Assembly (NCBI RefSeq): GCF_036231355.1
Contig: NZ_CP109496.1
Location: 1,798,001-1,862,000 of the forward strand
DNA length: 64,000 nucleotides
Direction: 5' to 3'
Origin: Streptomyces sp. NBC_01431
Lineage (GTDB): Bacteria; Actinomycetota; Actinomycetes; Streptomycetales; Streptomycetaceae
Below, piece after piece: positions 24,914 to 33,536 of the stretch (within the stretch, counting starts at the first letter, position 1; every line of letters starts with the position of its first letter). The position numbers and the translations under genes are program-made. The notes beneath the pieces were generated by a model that did no database searches, was not told where the DNA came from, and worked only from the letters and a program-made list of their open reading frames with translations.

Positions 24914-26247
24914 GCCAACTCCTCCTGTCCAGCGAGGTCGGCGGCCCAGAAGGCGCCGTCCGGGTAGCGGTATTCGGCGAGCGACTCGGGGTACATGGTG
25001 GCGGAGAAGCCCGAGGCCATGGGCGCCGTGTAGTGACCATCGCGTATCACCACGGGCGCGGTGAAGTGCTCATGGAGGTGGTCGACGAACTCGATGACGC
25101 GGTCCTCGGTCGTGCCGGACAGCGCCAGGTAGTCGAACATCGACAGGTGCTGCACCAGCTCGCACAGACCCACTCCGCCGGCGTGCGGGCACACCGGCAC
25201 CCCGAACTTCGCGGCGAGCAGGAGGATCGCGAGGTTCTCGTTGACGCCGCCGACCCTGGCCGCGTCGATCTGGAGGATGTCGATGGCGCCGGCCTGGAGG
25301 AGCTGCTTGAACACGACGCGGTTCTGCACGTGTTCGCCGGTGGCGACCTTCGCGGGGTGGACGCCCCGGCGGACGGCGGCGTGGCCGAGGATGTCGTCGG
25401 GGCTCGTGGGCTCCTCGATCCAGTACGGGTCGAACTCGGCGAGTGCGTTGGTCCATTCGACCGCCTCATCGACGTTCCAGCGCTGGTTGGCGTCGATGGC
25501 GATGCGGATCTCCTCGCCGACGGCGGCGCGGGCGGTGCGCATGCGGCGGACATCGTCGGCGAGGTCGGCGCCGACCTTGAGCTTGATCTGGGTGAAGCCG
25601 TCGGCGACGGCCTGCTTGGCCAGCCGGGTGAGTTTCTCGTCGGAGTAGCCGAGCCAGCCCGGCGAGGTGGTGTAGCCGGGGTAGCCGCGCTCCAGCAGCA
25701 CGACTTCGCGCTCCGCGAGCCCGGTGCGGCCCTCGCGCAGCAGCCGCAGCGCTTCCTCGGGGGTGAGGGCGTCGGCGATGTAGCGGAAGTCGACCTGGGA
25801 GACCAGCCATTCGGGCTCGGCGTGGGCGAGCAGCCGCCACAGGGGCTGCCCGGCGCACTTGGCGGCGAGATCCCACACGGCGTTGACGACGGCCCCGATG
25901 GCCATGTGCATCACGCCCTTCTCGGGGCCGAGCCAGCGCAGTTGGCTGTCCCCGATCAGGTCGCGGCTCAGCGTGCCCGGGTCGGCGCACAGATCCGCGA
26001 CGAGACGGCCCACCACGTGGGGCCGCAGGGCGTTGATCGCGGCGACCTGGATGTCGTTGCCGCGGCCGATGGTGAAGGTGAAACCGTGCCCTTCGATGCC
26101 GTCTGCGGCGTCGGTGCGCAGCACGACGTAGGCGGCGGAGTAGTCGGGGTCCGGGTTCATCGCGTCCGAGCCGTCCAGCTCCCGCGAGGTGGGGAACCGG
26201 ACGTCGTAGGTGTCAACGGCGGTGATCCGGGCGGAGGTTGTAGTCAA
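24910..26247 (-). CDS. L-fuconate dehydratase (enolase superfamily)
   Basis: A 445-residue mandelate-racemase-type enzyme that removes water from L-fuconate to give 2-keto-3-deoxy-L-fuconate. Key sites: the K-x-K base motif IKLKVG, metal ligands in [19 protein letters not shown] and VATGEHVQ, and the His of [11 protein letters not shown]. The N-terminal capping domain contains [20 protein letters not shown], a signature of the fuconate dehydratase branch (FucD), and the length agrees. It lies 13 bp after the FAH-family gene and overlaps the SDR start by 4 bp. Confidence 0.93.
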   Translation of the reverse strand: MTTTSARITAVDTYDVRFPTSRELDGSDAMNPDPDYSAAYVVLRTDAADGIEGHGFTFTIGRGNDIQVAAINALRPHVVGRLVADLCADPGTLSRDLIGDSQLRWLGPEKGVMHMAIGAVVNAVWDLAAKCAGQPLWRLLAHAEPEWLVSQVDFRYIADALTPEEALRLLREGRTGLAEREVVLLERGYPGYTTSPGWLGYSDEKLTRLAKQAVADGFTQIKLKVGADLADDVRRMRTARAAVGEEIRIAIDANQRWNVDEAVEWTNALAEFDPYWIEEPTSPDDILGHAAVRRGVHPAKVATGEHVQNRVVFKQLLQAGAIDILQIDAARVGGVNENLAILLLAAKFGVPVCPHAGGVGLCELVQHLSMFDYLALSGTTEDRVIEFVDHLHEHFTAPVVIRDGHYTAPMASGFSATMYPESLAEYRYPDGAFWAADLAGQEELA

Positions 26248-26260
26248 GGAGTGCTGCCTT

Positions 26261-27112
26261 TCACGCTCGGGCGAAGCTCTGGCGCTGGCTGCCGAGTCCG
26301 TCGACGGAGAGCTCGACGGTGTCGCCGGGGCGCAGGAAGGGAGTGCCGGGAAGGCCCAGAGCCACGCCCGCGGGCGTCCCGGTGTTGATCACGTCGCCCG
26401 GTTCAAGGACCATGTACTGGCTCAGGTACGACACGATGTGGTCGACCGGGAAGATCATGTCGGCGGTGTGGCCGTCCTGCCGCTTCACGCCGTTGACGCT
26501 CAGGCGCAGACCCAGGTTCTGGGGGTCGCCGACCTCGTCGGCGGTGACCAGCCACGGACCCATCGGGTTGAAGGTCTCGCAGGACTTGCCCAGGTCCCAC
26601 TGCGAGGAGTACTCCAGCTGGAACTCGCGCTCCGAGACGTCATGGCTGATCGCATAGCCCGCGATCACGGCCCGCGCGGCCTCGGGACCGTCGAGATAGC
26701 GGGCCCGCCGTCCGATGACGACCGCCAGCTCGACCTCCCAGTCGGTTTTGACCGAGCCGCGCGGGATGAGCACCTCGTCGAACGGGCCGACGACCGTGCC
26801 CGGGTCCTTCATGAACACCACCGGACGCGGAGGGATCGCCGCGCCGGTCTCGGCGGCGTGGTCGCGGTAGTTCAGCCCGACGCAGACGATCTTGCCGGGG
26901 CGTGTGACGGGGGCGCCGATCCGCAGGCCATGGGCGTCGAGTTCGGGCAGTCCGCCTGCCTCGACGGCCGCGCGGGCCCGGTCCATTCCCCCGGAGGCAA
27001 GGAAGGCGCCGTCGATGTCCCGGGTCACAGAGGACAGGTCCAGCAGTCGGCCATCGTCGGTACGGACGGCGGGCCGCTCCTCACCGGGGGCGCCGACTCG
27101 TAGCAGTTTCAC
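26261..27112 (-). CDS. FAH-family hydrolase, probable 2,4-diketo-3-deoxy-L-fuconate hydrolase
   Basis: A 283-residue fumarylacetoacetate-hydrolase fold protein. Motifs: [26 protein letters not shown] with the metal-binding acids, [26 protein letters not shown] and [15 protein letters not shown]. In the non-phosphorylating fucose pathway this enzyme cleaves the diketo acid to pyruvate and lactate. The GTG at 27112 has AAGGGAG seven bases upstream and yields the usual length. It is the first gene of the nine-gene operon, and its promoter region carries the palindromes at 27229-27391. Confidence 0.9.
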   Translation of the reverse strand: MKLLRVGAPGEERPAVRTDDGRLLDLSSVTRDIDGAFLASGGMDRARAAVEAGGLPELDAHGLRIGAPVTRPGKIVCVGLNYRDHAAETGAAIPPRPVVFMKDPGTVVGPFDEVLIPRGSVKTDWEVELAVVIGRRARYLDGPEAARAVIAGYAISHDVSEREFQLEYSSQWDLGKSCETFNPMGPWLVTADEVGDPQNLGLRLSVNGVKRQDGHTADMIFPVDHIVSYLSQYMVLEPGDVINTGTPAGVALGLPGTPFLRPGDTVELSVDGLGSQRQSFARA

Positions 27113-27966
27113 TGGGGGCTCCCTTGCCATGCGGATTTCGTCTGAGTGGGGGTCAGCCGTGGGGCTGAGTCGCCGGCGGTACGCCGGGCCGGACCCCTGT
27201 CGGCAGCTTCGCTCATCCTCAACACAGTCATCGGATGTATGGCGGCACAGTGACTTTAGATGCGGGGATCGCACCTGACAATGGATTCCTCGGATGAATT
27301 TCCTCAACCTGCCCCGGCATAACGCCCACATAGGCGCATTCGCCGCTGCCATGCCAGACCACGAGGTCTACCCACGACCCACCATCCGATGAATCCAAGA
27401 AAAACCTCAGCGCCGACTCCCCAGGTGAGAGCGAATGCTGACGGGGATTCACCGACCGTCCGCAGGGCTGCGGCTCCCGCCGGGACCCGCCCCTTGCGCC
27501 TGCACCCACCCGCCCACGCGGCCTCGTTGCCGAATCGTGAGCTGCCGCGGCGCATCATCCGTCACGTATCGGGACCACAACTTTGCAGGTCGTACGGGTG
27601 TCGGCGCGGAGTTCCGAGGCCGGAGGCGCCACGACGCCCCATCGGCACGAGGTCCCGTAAATCTGTGGCGGCGACCCCTTGTCAATGTCGGCAACGTCGC
27701 CGTAACGTCCTCGACGTCCGGGATACATCGGAGGAATGGTTTGACCGTCCAGTGCGCTCATTCGGCTCACATCCGTGCGGTCACTCCTCCTCCGCACCCC
27801 GGTCCCCGGCTGACCCTCATATCCGACCCTCAGGGCACGGTCCACGCGTCGCTTCGCGCCGGATCGGCAGCTGCCCGTCCAGCGACCTCGCCCTTCCCAT
27901 CAGGCAGGTACGCCCTCCCACCGTCGCCCTGTGGCCCTGTGCCCCTGGTAAGGAGAGATCCCGGCC
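27113..27966. other. Divergent promoter region of the deoxysugar module
   Basis: 854 bp separating the catabolic operon (minus) from the ABC transporter operon (plus). The part nearest the catabolic start holds CATC(C/G)GATG palindromes. The rest shows no coding evidence. An AAGGAGAG ribosome site precedes the transporter ATG at 27967. Confidence 0.6.
27229..27391. promoter_or_regulatory. Candidate operators CATC(C/G)GATG for the GntR regulator
   Basis: CATCGGATG at 27229-27237 and CATCCGATG at 27383-27391 are the same 9-bp near-palindrome, differing only in the central base. CTCGGATG at 27289-27296 is a partial third copy. They lie 117-280 bp before the catabolic start and face the divergent transporter. 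They are good candidates for the FCD-type GntR protein encoded at 31968-32669. Confidence 0.55.
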
Positions 27967-29007
27967 ATGAAGCTCGCTCGCACCCACTCCACCGTCGCAG
28001 CCGCCACCGCCGTCCTCGCGGTACTGGCCCTCGCCACCGCGTGCAACCGCGAAAGCACCGGCTCGGGCGCCGGCAAGCCCACCATCGGTATCGACCTGCC
28101 GCGCTCCGACTCCGACTTCTGGAACTCCTACGCGCAATACATCGACAAGGACGTCAGGTCCGGCGGCATCAAGGCCCTGCCGGTCAGCGACTCCCAGAAC
28201 GACGTCACCAAGCTGGTCGCCAACGTGCAGGTGTTCCAGAACATGGGCGCCAAGGCCGTCGTCATGGCCCCGCAGGACACCGGGGCCATCGCCTCCACCC
28301 TCGACACCCTCGCCTCCAAGAAGATCCCCGTCATCAGCGTCGACACCCGGCCCGACAAGGGCGACGTCTACATGGTGGTCCGCGCCGACAACCGGGCGTA
28401 CGGCACTCAGGCCTGCGAGTTCCTCGGCAAGCAGCTGGGCGGCGAGGGCAAGGTCGCCGAGTTCGAGGGGGCGCTGGACTCCATCAACGGACGTGACCGC
28501 TCCGAGGCGTTCGCCGCCTGCATGAAGGCCAAGTTCCCGAAGATCCAGGTGTTCGAGCTGCCCACCGACTGGAAGGGCGATGTCGCCTCCGCCAAGCTAC
28601 AGAGCCTGCTCGCCCAGCACCCCGACCTGAACGGCATCTACATGCAGGCGGGCGGTGTCTTCCTACAGCCGACCCTGGCGCTGCTTGAGCAGAAGGGCCT
28701 TCTCAAGCCGGCCGGCCAGAAGGGGCACATCTCCATCGTCTCCAACGACGGCATCCCGCAGGAGTTCGACGCCATCCGCAAGGGCCAGATCGACGCCACC
28801 CTCTCGCAACCCGCCGACCTCTACGCCAAGTACGCGCTGTACTACGCCAAGGCCGCGGCCGAGGGCAAGACCTTCCAGCCGGGCAAGACCGACCACAACT
28901 CCACCATCATCAAGCTCCCCAACGGCCTGGAGGACCAGCTGCCCGCCCCGCTGGTCACCAAGGACAACGTCAACGACAAGACCCTGTGGGGCAACAACGT
29001 CGGCTGA
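27967..29007 (+). CDS. Sugar ABC transporter substrate-binding lipoprotein
   Basis: A 346-residue periplasmic-binding-protein-type I (RbsB-like) lipoprotein: signal peptide ending LALATAC with Cys26 as the lipidated residue, GIDLPRSDSDFWNSYAQYID at the first strand and VVMAPQDTGAIA. The hinge VISVDTRPDKGDVYMVVRAD and VSNDGIPQEFDAIRKGQIDA follow. It would capture the deoxysugar outside the cell for the ATPase and permease encoded next. A 33-bp sequence containing its last codons and stop is duplicated immediately downstream. Confidence 0.92.
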   Translation: MKLARTHSTVAAATAVLAVLALATACNRESTGSGAGKPTIGIDLPRSDSDFWNSYAQYIDKDVRSGGIKALPVSDSQNDVTKLVANVQVFQNMGAKAVVMAPQDTGAIASTLDTLASKKIPVISVDTRPDKGDVYMVVRADNRAYGTQACEFLGKQLGGEGKVAEFEGALDSINGRDRSEAFAACMKAKFPKIQVFELPTDWKGDVASAKLQSLLAQHPDLNGIYMQAGGVFLQPTLALLEQKGLLKPAGQKGHISIVSNDGIPQEFDAIRKGQIDATLSQPADLYAKYALYYAKAAAEGKTFQPGKTDHNSTIIKLPNGLEDQLPAPLVTKDNVNDKTLWGNNVG

Positions 29008-29067
29008 CGACCGGCAGTTCCCGTCCGCCGCGTCGGCTGACGACCTGGCAGTTCCCGTCCGCCGCGT
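29001..29067. repeat. 33/34-bp tandem duplication over the lipoprotein stop codon
   Basis: The unit starting CGGCTGACGACC begins at 29001 and again at 29034. The second copy has one extra T and both end in CGTCCGCCGCGT. The original TGA stop is in the first copy and is repeated in the second, so the protein end is unaffected. A run of ten C follows at 29146-29155. Confidence 0.8.
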
Positions 29068-29220
29068 CGGGGAGGTCAGTCCCCCGCCGGGTGCGCGTGC
29101 CGCCTCCGCTCGAAGCGGCGCCCGCACCCGGGGGCGGCCCCGACGCCCCCCCCCCGCCCGCCCGGGTGCGCGCCCGCACCCTTCGGCCCCAACCTCCGTA
29201 CACGAAGGACGGTATCCACC

Positions 29221-30834
29221 ATGGCGGACACCGCGACCGCCCCAGCGACCGGTATCGGCACTCCGGCCCCGGTGGCCGAGGCGACCGGTATCAGCAAACG
29301 ATTCGGCGCGACCGTCGCGCTGCGCGACGCACGCATCACCATCGCTCCGGGCGAGTCGCACGCCCTGGTCGGCCGCAACGGCGCCGGCAAGTCGACGCTC
29401 GTGTCCATCCTCACCGGCCTCCAGCAACCCGACACCGGCACCCTGCGCTTCTCCGGCGAACCGGCGCCCGCCGTCGGCGACATCGACGCCTGGCGCTCCC
29501 GGGTCGCCTGCGTCTACCAGCACTCCAACATCATCGGCGACCTGACCGTCGCCGAGAACCTGTTCCTGAACCGGCAGAGCGCGGGCGCCGTGCAGCCCAT
29601 CCGCTGGAAACAACTGCGGCTGCGCGCCCAGGAGTTGCTCGGTGAGTACGACGTGGCCGTCGACCCCGCCGCGCGGGCGAAGGACCTGACCGTCGAGCAG
29701 CGGCAGTTCGTGGAGATCGCACGGGCCCTGTCGTTCGGCGCCCGCTTCATCATCCTCGACGAGCCGACAGCGAAGCTCGACGCCCGCGGCATCGGCCGCC
29801 TCTTCGACAAGCTCCGCGACCTCCAGCGGCAGGGTGTCGCCTTCCTCTTCATCTCCCACCACCTTCAGGAGGTGTACGACCTCTGCACCACGGTCACGGT
29901 CTACCGCGACGCGGGCCACATCCTCACCGCACCCGTCGCCGAACTCGGCCACCAGGCACTGGTGGAGGCCATGACCGGTGAGTCCGCCGCCGCGGTCACC
30001 GCGACCACCGGCGGGCCGTTGGTCTCGCCGTCCGACTCCATGGAGCTTCTGACGATCGACGGCCTGACACTGCCCGGCGCCTGCGAGGACGTCTCCCTCT
30101 CGGTCCGCTCCGGCGAACTCGTCGGGCTGGCCGGCGCCACGGCCAGCGGCAATGTGCAGGTGGGCGAGGCGATCGCCGGTCTGCACCGCGCCAGGGACGG
30201 GCGGATCAGGGTCGGTGACAAGGCCGTGCGCACCGGCAGTGTGCCGTCCGCGCTCGCCGCCGGAGTCGGTCTGGTCCCCGAGGACCGTCACCTCCAGGGC
30301 CTGGTCCGCAACCGCAGCGTGGCGGAGAACGCGACGCTGACCGTCACCGACCAGCTCGGCCCGTTCGGCACGGTACTGCCCGGCCGCATCAGGGAGTTCG
30401 CCGGGCGCATGATCCGGGACCTCGACATCAAGACCCCCGGAGCCGCCACCCCGGTCTCCGCCCTGTCCGGCGGAAACCAGCAGAAGGTCGTCGTCGCCCG
30501 AGCCCTGGCCACCGATCCGCACGTCCTGGTGGCCATCCGCCCGACCAACGGAGTGGACGTCAAGTCCAAGGAGTTCCTCCTCGGCAGGATCCGGCAGGTC
30601 GCGGACGGCGGCAAAGCCGCACTGATCGTCTCCGACGAGCTGGACGACCTGAAAATCTGTGACCGGGTCGTCGTCATGTTCCACGGGCGGGTGGTCGCCG
30701 AGTTCGAGCACGGCTGGAAGGACGAGGCCGTCGTCGCCGCCATCGAGGGCGTCGCCCGCGACGGGGCCCCCGCCACCGCATCCCCCACATCTGCCGCATC
30801 CGCCTCATCCGGCGCAGACGAGCACGGAAGGTAG
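29221..30834 (+). CDS. Sugar ABC transporter ATP-binding protein, two ABC domains
   Basis: A 537-residue RbsA/XylG-type protein with two fused ABC domains. The first is complete: Walker A GRNGAGKST (51-59), a variant signature LTVEQRQFVEI, Walker B FIILDEPTAKL and HLQEVYDLC. The second is degenerate: the Walker A position reads GATASGNVQ without Lys, the signature LSGGNQQKVVVARAL is kept, and the Walker B acids are lost (LVAIRPTNGVDV). Hydrolysis thus probably occurs only in the first domain. It ends in an Ala/Ser/Pro-rich tail and lies 2 bp before the permease. Confidence 0.92.
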   Translation: MADTATAPATGIGTPAPVAEATGISKRFGATVALRDARITIAPGESHALVGRNGAGKSTLVSILTGLQQPDTGTLRFSGEPAPAVGDIDAWRSRVACVYQHSNIIGDLTVAENLFLNRQSAGAVQPIRWKQLRLRAQELLGEYDVAVDPAARAKDLTVEQRQFVEIARALSFGARFIILDEPTAKLDARGIGRLFDKLRDLQRQGVAFLFISHHLQEVYDLCTTVTVYRDAGHILTAPVAELGHQALVEAMTGESAAAVTATTGGPLVSPSDSMELLTIDGLTLPGACEDVSLSVRSGELVGLAGATASGNVQVGEAIAGLHRARDGRIRVGDKAVRTGSVPSALAAGVGLVPEDRHLQGLVRNRSVAENATLTVTDQLGPFGTVLPGRIREFAGRMIRDLDIKTPGAATPVSALSGGNQQKVVVARALATDPHVLVAIRPTNGVDVKSKEFLLGRIRQVADGGKAALIVSDELDDLKICDRVVVMFHGRVVAEFEHGWKDEAVVAAIEGVARDGAPATASPTSAASASSGADEHGR

Positions 30835-30836
30835 TC

Positions 30837-31880
30837 ATGTCCGCCACCACAGATCTCACCGAGCCCGCAGCGAACACGGCTGACCCGGCCGCCGCGGACG
30901 CCACGCGCCGCCCGGTCGCCCTCGGGCGCTTGCGTGAACTGTCCCTGGTCCCGGCGATCCTCGTCCTGGGCCTGATCGGGTTCATCGTCTCGCCGGCCTT
31001 CCTCACCGCCGACAACCTGATCGGTGTGGCTCAACAGTCCACAGAGCTCAGCCTGTTGGTGCTCGCCACGACCTTCATCCTGGTCGCCGGACGGATGGAC
31101 CTGTCGCTGGAGTCCACCATCGGTGTGGCTCCCGTCATCGCGGTGTGGCTCGTGTTGCCGAGCAGCGGCGGCCGGTTCCACGGGCTCGGCCTCTTCCCCG
31201 AGTGGACGGCGGTGCCCCTCTGTCTGCTGGTCGGCGCGCTGATCGGTGCCGTCAACGGCTTCCTCATCCTCAAACTGCGCCTCAACGGTTTCATCGTCAC
31301 GCTCGGCGCCCTGACCATGCTCCGCGGCCTGCAAGTCGCCCTCTCCGACGGCCAGTCCATCGTCGAACTGCCCTCCTCCTTCACCTACTTGGGAAGGGCG
31401 TCCTGGCTGGGCGTGCCCGCCGCCATCTGGGTGTGCGCGCTGCTCTTCGCCATCGGTGGGAGTGCGCTGGCCTGGCTCCGGCACGGCCGGGCGCTGTACG
31501 CGATCGGTGGCAACGCCGAGGCGGCGCGTACCGCGGGCATCCGCGTCGAACGCATCGTGTGGGCCGTCCTCATCCTCGGCAGCGTGCTCGCCGCGTTCGC
31601 CGGCATCCTCTACAGCGGTCACTACGGATCCATCTCCGCCACTCAGGGCAGCGGCTGGATCTTCCAGGTCTTCGCCGCGACCGTCATCGGCGGCGTCAGC
31701 CTGAACGGTGGCAAGGGCTCCGTGTTCGGCGCCCTGACCGGCGTCCTCACCCTCCAACTGGTCGTGAACGTCATGACACTGGCGGGCGTACCACCGCTGT
31801 GGAACCAGTTCCTCAACGGCGCGATCATCATCGTCGCCCTGGTCATCTCCCGCTTCGCCTCCGGCGAGAAGCAGGAATAG
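30837..31880 (+). CDS. Sugar ABC transporter permease (RbsC family)
   Basis: A 347-residue membrane protein with about nine to ten helices and the RbsC hallmarks LVAGRMDLSLEST, LIGAVNGFLILKLRLNGFIV, TLGALTMLRGL, YAIGGNAEAARTAGI and FAATVIGGVSLNGGKGSVFG. It forms the channel for the sugar bound by the upstream lipoprotein. It is followed after 87 bp by the regulator gene. Confidence 0.93.
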   Translation: MSATTDLTEPAANTADPAAADATRRPVALGRLRELSLVPAILVLGLIGFIVSPAFLTADNLIGVAQQSTELSLLVLATTFILVAGRMDLSLESTIGVAPVIAVWLVLPSSGGRFHGLGLFPEWTAVPLCLLVGALIGAVNGFLILKLRLNGFIVTLGALTMLRGLQVALSDGQSIVELPSSFTYLGRASWLGVPAAIWVCALLFAIGGSALAWLRHGRALYAIGGNAEAARTAGIRVERIVWAVLILGSVLAAFAGILYSGHYGSISATQGSGWIFQVFAATVIGGVSLNGGKGSVFGALTGVLTLQLVVNVMTLAGVPPLWNQFLNGAIIIVALVISRFASGEKQE

Positions 31881-31967
31881 CCACGCGCCGCAAGCGGCTC
31901 CGTCGGCCCCGGGTCAGGTCCGGCGGAGCCGTCGCCCGGCACATCCCTGACTCAGAGAGGCACCCTC

Positions 31968-32669
31968 GTGGCACTGACCGACGATGCGATCGACAAGATC
32001 AAGGCAATGATCGTCGACGGCGAACTCGCGCCCGGCTCACGACTGCCCAAAGAAGAGACCCTCGCCGGGCAGCTCGGCCTGTCCCGGAACTCCCTGCGCG
32101 AGGCCGTCCGGGCGCTGACGGCGATGCGGATCCTGATCACCCGTCAGGGCGACGGTACGTACGTCTCCAGCCTGGAGCCCCATCTCCTGCTGGAAAGCCT
32201 CTCCTTCGCCGCCGACGTCTCCCAGGGCCACGCCGCTCTGCAACTGCTCCAGGTACGCCGGCTCCTTGAGCCGCAGGCGACCGGACTGGCCACCGCCCTG
32301 CTGAAGCCGGAGGACCTCCAGGAACTGCGCGACATCCTCGACCGGTCCCGGAGCGCCAGCACAGCCGAGGAGTTCGTCGCCCACGACATCGCCTTCCACC
32401 TCAGGATCGTCGAAGCGGTCGGCAACCCCGTACTGTCGATGCTGCTGGAAGTGCTCTCCACCCGCACGCAGCGGGTACGCATCGTCCGCGGCAGCCAGAC
32501 CAGTCACGCCCTGAACAACGCTCACGACGACCACGAGCAGATCCTCAGCGCGCTCCGGTCACGCGACGCCCTGCTCGCCGTCTCCGCGGCGAACGTCCAC
32601 ATCACGGCGGTGGAGCAGTGGCTGGCCACCAGCCTGACCGACGCCCCGTTACGAACGGCCGAGGGCTGA
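31968..32669 (+). CDS. GntR-family regulator, FadR/FCD subfamily
   Basis: A 233-residue regulator with an N-terminal winged helix (LPKEETLAGQLGLSRNSLRE, ALTAMRILITRQGDGTYV) and a C-terminal FCD ligand domain. Metal-type ligands appear as FVAHDIAFHLRIVEAVGNPV and a later NAHDDHEQILSALRSRD. The GTG at 31968 is preceded by GAGAGG. Position at the end of the transporter operon makes it the likely repressor of both divergent arms, acting through the CATC(C/G)GATG sites. Its effector would be a pathway sugar acid, by analogy with FCD regulators. Confidence 0.9.
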   Translation: MALTDDAIDKIKAMIVDGELAPGSRLPKEETLAGQLGLSRNSLREAVRALTAMRILITRQGDGTYVSSLEPHLLLESLSFAADVSQGHAALQLLQVRRLLEPQATGLATALLKPEDLQELRDILDRSRSASTAEEFVAHDIAFHLRIVEAVGNPVLSMLLEVLSTRTQRVRIVRGSQTSHALNNAHDDHEQILSALRSRDALLAVSAANVHITAVEQWLATSLTDAPLRTAEG

Positions 32670-32697
32670 CCGCCCAGGCGCCGCGACCCACGGCGCT

Positions 32698-32821
32698 TCG
32701 TCAGCCCTGCGCGGTGTCGCCCGCGGCGGCGGTCGGCGCCCAGCTGGGACGGCCGCGGCGACCTGCGGGTGGCCGATCGGAGCCGAGCCGATTCGTCAGC
32801 TCTGTGCGGTGTCGTCGCCCG
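32698..32821. repeat. Imperfect duplication of the DUF6243 gene end
   Basis: TCGTCAGCCCTGCGCGGTGT at 32698 is repeated as TCGTCAGCTCTGTGCGGTGT at 32793, each followed by GTC...CCCG. The second copy is the C-terminus and stop of the gene at 32796-33011. The first copy, 95 bp beyond, would read GDTAQG-stop in the same strand, suggesting a duplicated fragment. Confidence 0.55.
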
Positions 32822-33011
32822 TCTGCCCGGCGCCCTCGGCTCCGCCAGTCTTCTCGCGCATCTTGCGCACCAGCTCCGCCTTCTGGTCGGCGGCACCCTG
32901 GCGGTCGAGGTTGCGGTGCGGACCGTTGTTCTGCCGTTCGGCGCGGGACAGCCTCTTGCGCTGGCCGCCGCCCATGCCCACGGGGTTGTTGATGTTCTTG
33001 CTCACGGTCAC
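32796..33011 (-). CDS. DUF6243 family small protein
   Basis: A 71-residue, highly basic and hydrophilic protein. The N-terminal NINNPVGMGGGQRKRLSRAE block is the recognisable core of a small Streptomyces family (DUF6243), followed by a charged helix DQKAELVRKMREKTG and a Gly/Asp tail. Function is unknown. It reads opposite to the GntR gene, and a partial copy of its end lies downstream. Confidence 0.75.
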   Translation of the reverse strand: MTVSKNINNPVGMGGGQRKRLSRAERQNNGPHRNLDRQGAADQKAELVRKMREKTGGAEGAGQTGDDTAQS

Positions 33012-33536
33012 GGGTGCTCCGGTAATGATGCGAAGTGATCTACGGATTCATCGGTGGGGACGGGCACGGCGACATCGAAGGACGTCCGCAGGGGCCCATC
33101 ACGCTCTCACTCGTGAATCGACGTCTGGAAGAGCATGACAAAGACGTTACCCCGTTCCGTCGGCCCCGCACGCCACGGAACCCGCCGGAGGGAGCCGAGC
33201 CAGCGGGGGCGCTGCATCGCCATTCCTGTCACGTCCCCATCACGAACCCCACGGATGCCCCCATAACGGGGCTGCTCCTATGACGCGGGGCGGCCCCCAT
33301 GACGGCGGGCGGTGCACACCGTCCTGACCAGGTTGAAGACCTCGCGGGCGGCATATCCCCCGCCGGCCCGCGCTTCTCCCACAGGCTCTTCCTGGTCCTG
33401 GTCCTGCCCGACGGCACCCGACCCACCGCCGGACCGACCACCGCCGAAACGTCTCCTTCATGCAGGAAGTATTTAGGTGTAACGCCCACTGCCTACGGTC
33501 CCTCCAGTCCCCAACCCGCAGCAAGGAGGGCGTGGC
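33012..33536. other. Intergenic region between DUF6243 and the NCS1-like permease
   Basis: 525 bp without a supportable gene. A plus-strand frame at 33035-33283 shows no domain and no ribosome site. The stretch 33230-33310 is rich in repeated CCCCAT(A/G)ACG-like words. The permease ribosome site AAGGAGG is at 33523-33529. Confidence 0.5.

Noticed and set aside
23130..25040. Possible fusion of SDR and aldo-keto reductase as one 636-residue protein
   Set aside because: The part upstream of 24158 is the SDR gene read in another frame. The two genes overlap by only 4 bp (GTGA).
28663..30711. 682-codon frame antisense to the sugar ABC ATPase
   Set aside because: It spans the lipoprotein end, an intergenic gap and the ATPase gene on the other strand, and its translation is low-complexity.
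33035..33283. Small plus-strand gene of 82 codons
   Set aside because: No ribosome binding site, no domain, and the sequence becomes Pro/Arg-rich low complexity.
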